From Cyclospora cayetanensis (Eukaryota > Apicomplexa > Conoidasida > Eucoccidiorida > Eimeriidae), in contig NW_020312069.1 of the NCBI RefSeq assembly GCF_002999335.1, positions 50,531 through 114,530 of the forward strand: DNA of 64,000 bases, read 5' to 3'. Below the pieces are notes generated by a model. That model did not search any database and was not told the origin of the DNA. It worked only from the letters and a program-made list of their open reading frames with translations. The position numbers and the translations under genes are program-made. Each line of letters starts with the position of its first letter. Position 1 is the first letter of the stretch. Shown piece after piece: positions 1 through 10,635 of this stretch.

Positions 1-1420
1 GGCAGATCAATAAGGGTAAGACAATTTTGCTGCAGGATGCACTCTAAGAAGGCGCGGGGGGTGCAGACATGCACGCGTTGCGGAGGGAACCTCTAGGGGT
101 CTGCCCCGAGTGAAGAAGTCCTCCTGGCATCTACATGGGCATCGAGGAATGCCCTTTCGCTTTGATTCCCTCGAAAGCAGCACGCAGCAGCTAAAGCATC
201 ACGAAAGGAGAGGCGCGCGACGTGTGCACCACACTGAGTTACTGCTCCTACCGAACTCGCAGCAAAAGGCACGTGTGAGCGCAATCTAGTGATACACCAA
301 CCAGGAGGCAGCGACGTCATTTAAGGCGCCTGCTTCCGCTGCCCCTGCTTCTTCTGTTGCTACTGCTACTGCCGCTGCAGCGACAGGTTCAGCAGTCGCG
401 CATCACAGCAGCAGCACCAGCAGGAGTGAGGTCGCTGACTGCAAAAGAGGAAAATTTCCTTCCGCTCTTCCTTCCCCCGTCACGCGTGTATGGCGGCAGC
501 GCTGGCCTGGGAAGCACGACGCTCACTCCTGGCGGCCTTTGGCTTCTGAAGCAGGAATAATTGGTTGCTTGTGGCGGAGGAACTATTTCAGTGCGAACTC
601 CGCTTTCACGGGTATAAAAGGGTTTGGCGTTCTTAAGCTTCACGACTCTACTAGGGCGTAGCGTCCACGACTCCAGCGCTAGCGGCCGTCCAAATCGCAT
701 TCTAGGCTAGTGGCTGGGCTCTAAGACATATGTGAATACATTGGGGTCGTAAGAAGGACGACTGGGCAGGCTGGTCCCCTTGACAGCAAAGGGGATACTT
801 TAAATTGCGCTTTCCCCTAAATCCTGAAAGCACATTTGCTGGTGCTTCTGGAGGAGCGGCGGCCGAAACGGATGGTAGTCGCTCACCGTGAGGGGTCTCG
901 CCGCAGCGGAAACGCTTGCTGCAACGGCTTCCCAGTGTCCGCAACAACACAGGGGCCACCAACAGAAGCAGCAGCTGCTAGAATTGCAGCAGCAAGGCAA
1001 AGGAGCGGGCTCCTGGTTTCAGCGTTGCTAGCAGAGAAGCCTTAAAGAAGTGCGGTAGAGGGCGAGTCTCTGCTTTGCTAGGCTCACGTGCTTACCCCCA
1101 TCACTGGGTGCAGCTGCGGCCAGTACAACGTAACGGCAAGAGCAGCGGGAACAACTGCAGCTGCGCAGCTAACCTCTCTGGAGACCCCGGTGTATGCCTT
1201 CTTCAGAGTGTCTTTCGAGCCACAAAAAATTCGACAGGAAGCGATGGCCGATGTGGCATTTCTCTTGCCTATTGGGAACGTGTTGTGGCTGCGAAACCCG
1301 CTACTCTTGCTGCTGGTGCGCGAATTTTACAGTGAAACAACAGCAGATAGTGATGGCGCTGTTTAAACACTGCCTTGGGTTATGCTAGAGCTACTGTAGG
1401 GACTGCTGCTTTTTATAGCT
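1..1420. other. unresolved CAG-rich stretch with coding-like fragments
   Basis: No complete gene could be assembled here. A plus-strand frame ending at about 1031 reads as a Gln-rich tail (residues QQKQQLLELQQQGKGAG), which resembles coding sequence in this genome. Other frames on both strands are open only for 60-100 codons and carry Cys/Leu runs typical of antisense CAG repeats. The block may contain the 3' end of a plus-strand gene and the downstream part of the minus-strand gene at 1421-1937. No RNA gene or mobile element was recognised. Confidence 0.3.
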
Positions 1421-1937
1421 CTAGGCTTTCTTCTTTCCACGCCCCTTCTTTTGCGATTTCGGCTTTTTTATTGCCTCTGCCGGGTCCGCCAGACGAAACG
1501 GCATTCGCGGCAGCAACAGGGGCAGCGCCTGGTGTTGCTGGTGCTCTACTTGTGCGACCTGTTCCAACTGTGCACCCCCGCTAAATCAACACACACACAT
1601 ACACACACATCCAAGTATTTGCGATCGGCCGCCTGAGACTGTGCAGCAGCACGTGCGTCAGCAGTAAAACCAAGGTCCAACAGTCTAAGCAGGCAGTTGG
1701 GTCTTGGCTGTGCTGTGCCCTCTTACTTGTTTCCCGCTGCAGTGTGACTCTTGGCATTTAATTTATGAGGCCTTGTAGTGCTCTCCCGGCTTGCTCCTGC
1801 GCTTTTACCGCTCTTTGCCCTTTTCGCCGGTTTCTTCTTCTGAGCTAGCTGTTGTTGCCGCTGCTCCCGATACGCGGCAACGGCAGCAAATACACTGGGC
1901 TGCTGAAGAACCGGAGCCGAAAGTGCAGAGGGGCAGT
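1421..1937 (-). CDS. 3' part of an unrecognised basic protein
   Basis: Two exons can be phased on the minus strand: 1937-1727 (acceptor gaacag, donor AA|GTAAGAG) and 1580-1421 (acceptor gatttag, stop TAG at 1423-1421). The join keeps frame. The first exon reads as an Ala/Gln-rich helix followed by a Lys-rich stretch (QKKKPAKRAKSGKSAG). The second carries a His/Gln stretch and ends in a strongly basic tail (KPKSQKKGRGKKKA). I do not recognise the family; the tails would suit a nucleolar or RNA-binding protein, but that is inference. Upstream exons must exist because the first exon starts mid-codon. It may be the 3' half of the same gene as 2302-2856, which lies just upstream on the same strand, but I could not find a phase-compatible join. 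Confidence 0.45.
1588..1609. repeat. (CA)n microsatellite
   Basis: An interrupted dinucleotide run of alternating A and C with one T interruption, lying in the intron of the minus-strand gene at 1421-1937, immediately upstream of its second-exon acceptor. Confidence 0.8.
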
Positions 1938-2301
1938 CTGTTCAAACGGTAGCAGCAGCAGCAGCAGGCAACGCACATGTAGAAAGCGAGGGAGAACTGC
2001 CGCTCGCGCAGCCCTTGTTGTACTACTGCAGCTGCTCCACCGGTAAATCACCACCATTAGCCGTTCGCTTTCTTCCCAATAAACGAATAAAATAAAAAGC
2101 CGCGCATCCTGGCTGCACGGGGATAGAAGTGAAGGAAGAGAGTGCTCTAGGCTCAGTGGTGTTGCGAAGTACTCGGTGATTCCAGCACAACGACCAAGTG
2201 CCCCCAATAGGGTGTTATTCAATTCCTCCGGAAGGCCCTAAGTGGTGAACTTCGCAGAGGAAGAGGGTCGCGAAGTGCTCACTGCCCGCCCTCTGCAGAG
2301 T

Positions 2302-2856
2302 TTACCCTCTTGGACTTGGGGAAGTTCGATCGTTCACGGACTTACGCAGAGTGACCAACTCACTTCTGTCACACTCCAGCAAACGCCGCTTTGAAATTTT
2401 AGCTGCCTGTGCGTAGGCGTCCCATGAGACAACGGTGGCCTCCGCTTCGTATGACTTTTTGTTCGTTGCCGCAGTTGCTGATCTTGGTGAGCAGCTTTTC
2501 GCCGCTGCTGACGGCTGGTCCAATGCATCCATAGAGGAGCTCAGACCCGCCCACACACGCCTGCGACCCTGAAAGCAGTATTTCGTAGGAAGAACTCAGT
2601 GCTCAATCCCACACAACCGGGGAAACAAGTCCATCCTTTTGCGTTTGATGTTGCTAATCTTTCGCATTTTAAAAGCCTTACGCCCCGATCCCCCGAGTAC
2701 CTTGGGATGCAGCCCATGGACGGAGTCTGGCAGCGCTCTAACACCACGCGTTGTGTGCCCCTGGTCCTGGAGTCGCTGTCTTTGTCGCTCTTGCAGTAGC
2801 AGCTTTTGCCGCCGCTGTCGCTCACCCTTTGAGGTGTCTGAATCCGTTTCAGACAT
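2302..2856 (-). CDS. unrecognised basic, Ser/Arg/Gln-rich protein (165 aa)
   Basis: Two minus-strand exons: 2856-2618 and 2560-2302, with a 57-nt intron (donor CG|GTTGTG, acceptor gtcgcag) that keeps frame. ATG at 2856 opens an acidic start (MSETDSDTSKG) followed by a Gln/Arg helix (QRRQKLLLQERQRQRL), a middle block GLHPKVLGGSGRKAFKMRK and Lys/Arg clusters. The second exon holds a conserved-looking segment SWDAYAQAAKISKRRLLE. The composition (acidic start, basic body) resembles ribosome-biogenesis or chromatin factors, but no domain was recognised. The final codon is followed directly by GTAAAC, so the apparent stop could lie in an intron and the gene might continue into the 1421-1937 exons; the phase found there does not match directly. 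Start and end are both tentative. Confidence 0.45.
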
Positions 2857-4216
2857 GGGCGTGTGCGCAGAGGGGGTCTCGAGCTGTCCCCAGGCTCTCC
2901 CGACGTGCCGAAGGGAGGCTTGGGGTCGCTGCAAGGTGCAGCATCGATGATCCGAGTCACTGTGCTTCAACCTGCAGTTGTCTCATTAGCAGGCACTCCT
3001 GATCTTAGGTTCAGGGGTAAGGAGGAGAGCGAGCCGCTATGATTGACGCACAGAGGCACTTATTCAGAGTATCAGCTTTGCTGTACGCTGCGTGCCTGCA
3101 GAAGCCCACATTCGTGGACTTCAAACCGTAGTGGCCTCACCCGGTGGCTTGGAAAGAGCAGCGAGACCCTTCTGCCACCCTGTAGTCAGTCACACAAGAA
3201 GCCAGTGGCCTCGTCAGCCGGAGTTTGGGCTGCACACGCTGTGTGCAGATGCACAGCGTTTGTTAGACCTACATTCGCATGCAGCGTTCTGTGCACCGAT
3301 AGCGGCAGGACAATAGAGGAAGAAGCTTTCACTAACAGCACAGACCTAGAAGTAAGGGCTCGATTCCCTATATTTTTTGTGAGGGAGAGCCAGCAAAGGC
3401 ATTGAGGTGGAGTGAATGCCCATGTGTCGCACGGTACGGCTAGGCTACCACGTGGGGTATCCGTTGCATGCATACAGCAGAGGTGCGTGCTCGCTAGCGT
3501 CTTTTCGGGCTTGCCAAGCTTCAACAAGTCCTCTCCTAGCCGCCTCTCTCCTGAGCAGCAAAGACTATTGGTTGAACCGTAAACCCTCTGGTGCATGCAA
3601 CAGCATAAAACGCAGTGGTATAAAGATCACTAGGGCGTGCCGTGTAGGGTATGGCGCACTCTGCTTGTGCCTGTTCTCGCTGTCGACCAGCCAGCCATCG
3701 TGCATGAAGTTGAGCCTGGATGAGGGACCGGCGGTCGGAGCCAACGTAACCTAATCACCAAAGAGAACATTCCCCTACATGGCCCGTATTGGCGCATCTT
3801 ACCATATTCATTGTAAAGCGAAAAGCTTTTCCCACTGCAACTGCCGGGCAGTAGCCCTTTAAAGACTTGCCGCAAGTCTTTAACGCAAAACCGCTAGGCA
3901 GTAAAGCCCTATATGTGCGACCCGATTGATCTAGACGCATAGAGGCCTGACTAGCAAATCCTTGATAAATCAACCTGCTCTACACTAGACACCCTTAATT
4001 CTATGTGTGGAAACACAGAGGATTTCCCAGCAGAACTCGGCTAAATACCCCCCATGCGTCTCCTGCAAGTAGTTCCTTTCCAACATGCACACGTTCGGAA
4101 GGCAAGCAGAGTATGACACGGTGTTGTGCATAACTGTGCCTAATACAATAAGTTGGTATGCTAAAACAGAGAATGCATCTACATTATGCATGCAAGCACA
4201 GAGCATGGACGAAACA
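2857..4216. other. intergenic, no gene recognised
   Basis: Open frames of 60-136 codons occur on both strands but none shows coding-like composition, a family motif or extendable splice structure. The stretch probably holds the promoter side of the gene at 2302-2856 and the 3' flank of the tRNA. Confidence 0.4.
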
Positions 4217-4296
4217 TGACTGAAGTGGGATTCGAACCCACGCCCGCGAGGACTGCGGCCTGAACGCAGCGCCTTAGACCACTCGGCCATCCAGCC
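4217..4296 (-). tRNA. tRNA-Leu(CAG)
   Basis: Read on the minus strand this 80-nt sequence folds as a complete class II tRNA. The acceptor stem GGCTGGA pairs with TTCAGTC using two G-U pairs, the discriminator base is A, and the D arm is GCC/GGC around GAGTGGTCTAA. The anticodon arm CTGCG-TTCAGGC-CGCAG presents CAG, reading the Leu codon CUG. The variable arm is long (11 nt), and the T arm GTGGG-TTCGAAT-CCCAC is perfect. A73 and the long variable arm fit leucine identity. No intron is present. A decoder of CUG suits the CTG-rich sense frames of this genome. It lies 674 nt downstream of the same-strand gene at 4970-6301. Confidence 0.97.
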
Positions 4297-4969
4297 ATCG
4301 ACGCTGCTCACTGCTAAACCATAATTCATAATCTTGGAATTCACACAACTTCTTCCCTGTTTGCCAGCCTTAAAGCTAGATCTCATCCTAGAGACGCAAC
4401 CGTCGTAGTCAAGCAGCTCAAACCTCCCAAACCCCACTCTGCCCACACAACTGCCCGGCCTGAGGCCGCAGAAGAACAAGGCGCGCCGAAAACACCAAAG
4501 CACCAAATCATGAAAGAAACCACTCTCGTAACCGCCACAGCACCAACATTCGCCCACTCTCGCGGGCTTCACAAAAATAATAACGGTTAAACACAAATCC
4601 TGCAACCTTCTGGTTCACACTGGGGCGTTTGACAGGGAAAGCTTGCGCACCGGCAATCGAGACATCGGCATACCACAAGACATGTAGCCACCTGCTGAAG
4701 TCTAAACCTTCGTTGCAGGACCCTTTGAATTCTAAATTTCTGACTCTACTCTACGTCGTCTATGCCAAGCACCGAACAGGGGAGACTTGGCACCGCTAGC
4801 AATGCTCTACACGCAAATCCGTGATAATAATTCCCTTAACCTAAAACACTCGGTACATGGGACACCCCTAGGTGCACTCTACCACCGTGCATCCGTTCGC
4901 CTTCCTACTGTTGTAGGCTACGCTTCTCTAGCACAACAGTGTGCGACCCAAGTGTATGCCAAAGTGGTT
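4297..4969. other. intergenic spacer upstream of tRNA-Leu
   Basis: About 670 nt between the tRNA 5' end and the stop of the next minus-strand gene. No CAG run and no convincing reading frame was seen. It should hold the 3' UTR of the 4970-6301 gene. Confidence 0.4.
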
Positions 4970-6301
4970 TTACGGCTTGTTGCTGTGCATTGCCTTACCC
5001 TCGAACTGCCACTGGCGCGGTCTCATTGGCGCTGGAGTGGGGTCTTCCGTCTGGCCTTCTTGATCGGGGAGAACAAGACCCCAGGGAGGCTGCCCGTGAG
5101 CTGGCTGATAAGCAAAGGGGCTCCTACGACTACTGCTATTGCTGCCGCTGTTCCATGGCCGCTGTTTTGGCTGTTGCTGTTTCGAATCCCCACCATTAAG
5201 TTTCCTTCTTACCAGCGGCCTGGGCCTGAACAAAAGATTTATTCGGTAGAGTCGCAGTTTGTCTGCCGGCGTGCACAGGGGAGTGTGCGAGTAAACATAT
5301 TTGCAAAAGCCCGATTCCACTGGCCCTTCATCCTGATGCTGCTGTTGCTGCCACTGTTGCGTGACACTAGGCGCTCGCTCCAGCAATGGAGAATCAACTG
5401 GCGGCTTCCAAAAGACCGAACCCGCGACAGGCTCCTCTGTTGGTCCATCTAGTGACCCACCCCAATGTTTTGCTGCCTCCTCCCCCTTCTCCTGCTCTAG
5501 CGGCTGCTGCTGCTTTGACAGCCTCTGCTGTTGTTGCTGTTGAGGGCAGCAGGATCTTTTGTACCACCTGTACACTGCTTCGAGCTGTCGCAGATGACTG
5601 GTGGGTGCGTTTGGTTGCTGCAGCAACAGCAGCTGCCGTTGCAGTTCAGTATACATTCGCCTCTCGCCTATTGCTGTTGGGTCTAGAGTTTTTGTAGTAC
5701 CACTGTTTCCTTTGCTAGTCTCGGCCTCAATGTTTTCTCTGAGACAGCTAAGGGTGCGCGCCATGGCGCAGTATTGGGCATTGGAATGCAGAGAGCCCGC
5801 GCGAAATGCAGCAGCGGAAGCATGTGTTGCTGCTGTTGGTATGGTCTCCGATGGCGGAGAAACAGCGCTTGTAGAATCCTTTTCCGTGGTTGCTGCCGCC
5901 GTGGTTACATCCGCAGATGCGGCTTCAGTCTCTTGGTTTGCTGCAGCAAGCTCGCGCTGCCGCCTGGCCTCAGCTGCCTTTGTTATGGCAGCAATGGCGG
6001 CATCCCGGGTAGGAACAAAATACCGCGGTGGGGCTGCAGGCTTTCCGCTGCTCAAAATGCCTCGCCCACAAAGAGTAGGGCCACCAGCAGTCGAGGTTAC
6101 GACAGCATTAGGTTTGGCAATGGCACCAGCAAACGCATCAATTTGTTGGTCCAGCGGCAGGGGATTCCAGGGACCTACCGCTGGCGGGTGGCCAAGGGCA
6201 AGGGTGATTGCTTTATTTGGCGCTTTCTTTGGACCCTTTACGCCGCCCTTTCTTCCCTTCCCTTTACCTTTTGCTGCCTTTACAGGCATGGTGCGTGCCA
6301 C
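4970..6301 (-). CDS. unrecognised Gln/Ala-rich protein with a basic N-terminus (443 aa)
   Basis: A single uninterrupted minus-strand frame of 444 codons. It starts MARTMPVKAAKGKGKGRKGG, a Lys/Gly-rich basic start; a second ATG four codons later is an equally good start. A coherent block follows at residues 28-115 (ALGHPPAVGPWNPLPLD, then RYFVPTRDAAIAAITKAAEARR), the best candidate for a conserved domain. After that come Ala/Thr/Ser-rich linkers and Gln runs near residues 265-285, and a C-terminal region rich in Arg/Pro/Gln. I do not recognise the family. CAG-coded Gln tracts are typical of this genome and do not indicate function. The plus-strand frames over this block read as Cys/Leu/Ala runs and are antisense shadows. 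No introns were needed, although the weak C-terminal third could include intronic sequence read through in frame. Confidence 0.6.
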   Translation of the reverse strand: MARTMPVKAAKGKGKGRKGGVKGPKKAPNKAITLALGHPPAVGPWNPLPLDQQIDAFAGAIAKPNAVVTSTAGGPTLCGRGILSSGKPAAPPRYFVPTRDAAIAAITKAAEARRQRELAAANQETEAASADVTTAAATTEKDSTSAVSPPSETIPTAATHASAAAFRAGSLHSNAQYCAMARTLSCLRENIEAETSKGNSGTTKTLDPTAIGERRMYTELQRQLLLLQQPNAPTSHLRQLEAVYRWYKRSCCPQQQQQQRLSKQQQPLEQEKGEEAAKHWGGSLDGPTEEPVAGSVFWKPPVDSPLLERAPSVTQQWQQQQHQDEGPVESGFCKYVYSHTPLCTPADKLRLYRINLLFRPRPLVRRKLNGGDSKQQQPKQRPWNSGSNSSSRRSPFAYQPAHGQPPWGLVLPDQEGQTEDPTPAPMRPRQWQFEGKAMHSNKP

Positions 6302-7696
6302 TGATTAAGACTTCGCGCTCAAAGAACTGGGCAAACAAAACCAAGGGACAACACCAAAGCGGTCTACCTAACCACGTGCCACTACAGTGGCCTCTTAAGC
6401 ATACATCATGCGAGTGAGCAGCAAAGCGACGGGCGCAAGGGCAAGTAGCATCAGAGCGTGCGAATTAACAGCAGCAGGGCAGCCAATGGGTCAGTACCAC
6501 GGAACATTGCAATGTGTGGCAGTTGATCGGGATATATCCTTAGAAGCTGGATCCCGTTTTGCCGAGTTTTTGTTGCAGTGGCGACTGCCCATGTGGGTTT
6601 TACAGTTTGCCGCTTCTGCCGGTGTTAGCTGATGTGCTGTCGGTTGTGAAGGGACGGTTGCGTGTGTCTTGAAAAGGCAAATATTATTTCGGCCAGAAGC
6701 CGGCAGCTTCACCGCACGTGCCGGAAAAGCCCTTTTCTATGTGCTGCGAGGCCTCCACAAAGCCCTCACTGATCGTGGGTGCACGCGGTGGGGCGTGCGT
6801 TGCAGTGGTAGCCACTTCAGTAGCTGGATTGCTGGACTAAGACTCTCCACATCAAGCGCTGTAAACTTTTTCCGAATTGATTAAAACACAAATTAGAGCA
6901 AAAAATTGGGGGAACAAGGGAATGTCTCCAGCCTTATAACCCTGGTGTTTACAGAGCAAGCGAAGCCATCTCTCAGAGCCATACCCACCACAAGGTCACC
7001 TCCCCACAGACCCCTGCTATCCCAATGAAAAAAATCTCGCATTCCCGAAGCAAGTAAGTCTAGAAGCAAACTTTTTACACTTTGCGCTGACTGCCACGAG
7101 GTGAATAAACTTCCTCTGGCATACCTACCCTGCTGCTACAGCTACAAGCGTAATAAAAGCGACCGGCGCAGAAAGCAGCTGCTGCGGCTGCAACAAAAGA
7201 TACAGCTACGTGCGACTTGCAGCAACAGCTGCAGTCCTACATTTCAATGCCAAATGGCTCTATGCGTTAGCGTATTAAACCCGCAACACCAAGGTCACCA
7301 AATGTATTGCATTTTAAACCTTAGGTCGACAGATTTGCAGGGAGCCGACAGGGCAGCTCATTCATCAGGGGCCGCATTGCAAGACCGGCTATATCTACGT
7401 AATTAAGGTTTACAGTCTGGGGAATCGCACACACCGAGCCGTCCCCGACCCTGACTTTTGTCCGACTCTACACCCTAAAATCCCCGAACCCCGACCCCAA
7501 CCTCCATGGGCATTAGGATTTAGGGTATATAAGATCAATCTTGACCTCCTTCCTTTCATACGACAGGAAACCACGCACAGGCCTTGTGTCCTGCAACAGC
7601 AGCAGCACACACAACTCCACAGCAGCAACCGAGTCAGCATGCACGCAAAAATTAGCTCCCCCCTCACGAAGGCGCTTGCGGGTTTTCCCGCCTCCA
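6302..7696. other. intergenic, with telomere-like words near its right end
   Basis: No gene recognised. The stretch carries short open frames on both strands with no family resemblance. At 7460-7535 the sequence has repeated CCCTAAA/CCCGAACCCC-like words followed by TTTAGGG. It should include upstream sequence of the 4970-6301 gene and the 3' UTR of the methyltransferase gene. Confidence 0.4.
7460..7535. repeat. degenerate telomere-like (CCCTAAA) words
   Basis: The block contains ACCCTAAAA, CCCCGAACCCCGACCCCAACC and, 40 nt further on, ATTTAGGGT. These are degenerate copies of the apicomplexan telomere unit in interstitial position. Similar words occur at about 42,400-42,440 (AAACCCTAA, AACCCTAA) and 43,100 (TTAGGGTTAG). 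Confidence 0.55.
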
Positions 7697-10635
7697 TCAC
7701 TGCGCCATCGGTGAGAGAGTCAGCAGCAGCAAGTGCAATGATAACACCACATAAAGCCAACCAAAGCGCAACTCGCAACAGCGAAAGGGTCTGGAGCCGT
7801 AGGAGAGCCGCACAGGGTAACACGCCAAGCCACGATTCGTGAGAAGATCTAAGAAGTGCTCCCTTGTTGCTGGATCTCTGACGGTGGATGCCATCACACA
7901 GAGCCTCCTCCTCTTCTGGTCTTGCTGGTCGGGTTGCCCCTGCTGCTGCTGGTCTTCGCATCCCAACAAAAACTGCAAGGCATTCGCGAGTGTTTCGTTG
8001 AGCTTTGTATCGTACAGCAAATCGGCAGCCAGTACCACCTGAAAGGTAGCAGGAACTCCTCTCCGGTTTGCGCAGATACAGGGCCAATTGACGCTGCTCC
8101 GCGCCGTCTGCTGGTGGTGTAGCTGCTGTTCTTGCTGCTTCTGCTGCCCATCAAGGCTGTTTCGCTGCCGTTCAACGGAGAGAACCTGCTCAGTAAGGTG
8201 AGCCACCCCAGGAGCAACTTCCTCTAGGTCTAGACATCCCACCACGCAGGTGGCTGCGCGCGTTTTGCGGCTGCTGCTGTGGCTGCTGGTACTGCGAGGC
8301 GTCGCCTCTCCAGCTTGCTGGCTCTCGTCATCTGCATCAGCTGCGGCCTGTGCAGCAGCAGCAGCGCTTACTGCCTCTCTGGACTCTGGATCCACATACA
8401 CACCATTCAAACGCAAGTTGGTGCTGCAGTTCGCGACGATGGAGGGCAGCCTGTCGGTTGCGGCATAATACTGGAAATCCTCGAGGCGCTGCACGGTGGT
8501 AACAGCTGTAAGGCCGACCCCACAGCCAATCTCCAACAGAGAAAGGCGATCTCTCCTGCTGCAGCGACTGCTGCAGCTGCTGCAGACGTTACTTCTCCCA
8601 GTGCTGACTCGACTGGCAGTCATGCTCAAGCTGCTACTTAGTTCATGCGCGGGCTCCAAAGATCCCTGCAGCTCCTGCTTTTTCTGCAGATCTAACTGCC
8701 GAGCGCTCTGCTGCGTCTGCTGCTGGTGCTCTACATAGTGAAGCAGCTGACTGATCCACGGGACTGCTGGTTGGCAGAAGAAGCCGGCTGCCGCCACTGT
8801 CTTGCCGCTAAGGTCCGTGCCGCTGGGGGGACCGCTGGCGTTGCTGAGGGTGCTGCTCTCGTTCTTGCTACTGTTGCTGCTGTTGCTGCTGATGCTGGTG
8901 CAGCTGTTGCAGACACCCGGGCAGTAACAGGCGGCGGCGAACTGGTGGCCATACGTGGCTAGATACTCCCCCAAAAAGAGCCCTGCAGTCCACGACCTAA
9001 GCCCCAATTCATTACGTCCTGGCTGCGCACCAAGGAGCAGCACAAGCACACGCAAGCACGGCGATTAGCGGCTGCAAGTTCCGTAAACACGCGAGGAAAA
9101 ATGCACATTCAGTACCCCAAACAGCCGCGGAGACAGCCGCTGGCTGAGCCCCCGCTGAGCGAAAAGGCTGCCTCCCGATAGACTCTCGACGCTCGACCAC
9201 GCAAAACATCTTAGGGTGCCCGGTAAATGCCACAGGCAGCTGACGCATGCACAAGGATTCGCGCTCACATGAACTTTGCACGTGACAAACATCTCCCCTG
9301 GCCTATCGAGGACTTGAAACGACAAGTACGCGCAGCGCATTTCTTCGTCGCGTCGCATAAGCCTGCAACACACCCCCAGAAGCTTGCCCCCAAGCCGAAG
9401 CCGCTATTACGAAATAAGCGCCCTGTCGACTGAGCGGCGGGAAGCGCAGAAATTGGTGTGCAGCGACTACAGTGTGTGCAGGCATACGCGAAAACGGCGT
9501 CGCAGAAGGAGTCGGTCAGGGGGAGTTGCAGCAGCTCAGCTGCAGTGTAGAGACACTTGAGCAGCCGCTGTAAGTAGGAAGCTGGAGGCGGATACTGCTT
9601 TAACGGAGGCTGCTCGAGGACCTCTCGAACGAAGCGCTCCTGAAGCTGCAGCAACAGCACCAGCAAGTAAGTCCGTATGGAGGGGGAGGGGAGAGACGGG
9701 GGAGGGGTGGGGGCGGGTTTAGAAGCTCACAAACCAAGCGATCCAGCAGGAAGCACAGCCCGCAAGTGTATGCCACTGTTACCACAACCGAACAAATCGC
9801 TTCCCTGCAGCGAAGTGCTGCGCAGGCTTGGCTTGCCTGCTGGACGTCTTAGGAAAATGTAGGCCTTACTTACCAGGGGTTCTCTAATGATGGCGAACTG
9901 GATACAGAGGGGTATCACGCGGTGCAGCGGTGCGGCTCTCGCAATTCTTCTTTTAATGATTTGCAGCAAGAGCAGCTGAGCCGCAGGTGAGAGGGGGCGG
10001 TGCTGATGTTGCAACAGCAGCTGCTGCACCTGTTTCTGGTGCTGCTGCTGCTGTGCTGCGTCCACAAGGGCCTCTTCCTCATCGTAGGATAGCGCATTGT
10101 CAGGCACCGCCCCTTCAGGCTCTGGAGTTTGCTGCTGTGGGTTCTGCTGCTGCAGCAACAGCCGCCGCTGCTGCAGGAGCACTTGCTGCCGCTCGTGTTG
10201 CAGTGTTGAAACTTTGTCCGCTGCCAGCTCCAGCACCTCCTCTATTGTTTCTGCTTGAAATGGGAGAACAACTTTGGGCGCCACGTGGCATGTGCAGTCG
10301 CACGGATTCATAGAACTGCTGCTACCGTCGTTGCTTGCACAGTTGCAGAGCAAACATGCAGCCGCAGTAGCAACTGCAGCCGCAGCTGCTGCTGCGGCAG
10401 AGGCGGATGGAAGGCACTCATCTTCGTCGCTACAGTCGCTCGACGCCTTCTGAGAAGGTGTCAACGGGGAAGCGAATCCACTTCGCGGGGAAAGCAGCTG
10501 CTGCTCTTGCTGCTGCACGATCAGCAGCTGCTGCTGATCGTGGGCATGCTGCTCCAGTAAGGCGCGCGTCAGCGGCTGTTGCTGCTGTTGCTGCTGTTGC
10601 TGCTGTTGCTGCAACTGCGCCTTGTCCCTAGCCAT
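7697..10635 (-). CDS. eEF2 lysine methyltransferase-like protein (EEF2KMT/FAM86 type)
   Basis: Four minus-strand exons phase together: 10635-9874, 9645-9488, 9362-9269 and 9022-7697 (779 codons plus stop), all GT-AG. Exons 2-3 give the FAM86 N-terminal region (ERFVREVLEQPPLKQYPPP, then YLQRLLKCLYTAAELLQ). Exon 4 gives the Rossmann methyltransferase core: LGLRSWTAGLFLGEYL, the SAM motif LLEIGCGVGLTA (about residues 500-511), the acidic loop ATD, the post-motif VLAADLLYD, and ASTVRDPATREHF, which aligns with the family's TVRNPET segment. Known family members trimethylate a lysine of elongation factor 2 in the cytosol. The size is more than twice the usual 330 residues, because exon 1 is a Gln/Ala-rich extension and Ser/Gln-rich inserts split the core. 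The ATG at 10635 (MARDKAQLQ) is provisional: the frame stays open to about 10911 and that segment also looks coding. The enzyme class is secure; the substrate is inferred. Confidence 0.8.
10575..10613. repeat. (CTG/TTG)n run coding for poly-Gln on the minus strand
   Basis: A run of TTGCTGCTG units read as about 13 consecutive Gln codons (CAA/CAG) at the N-terminus of the methyltransferase gene on the minus strand. Confidence 0.85.

Noticed and set aside
5361..6308. Long plus-strand frames (up to 235 codons) opposite the 4970-6301 gene
   Set aside because: Composition is Cys/Leu/Ala runs, the expected antisense reading of CAG tracts; the minus-strand frame is longer and has a sensible basic start.
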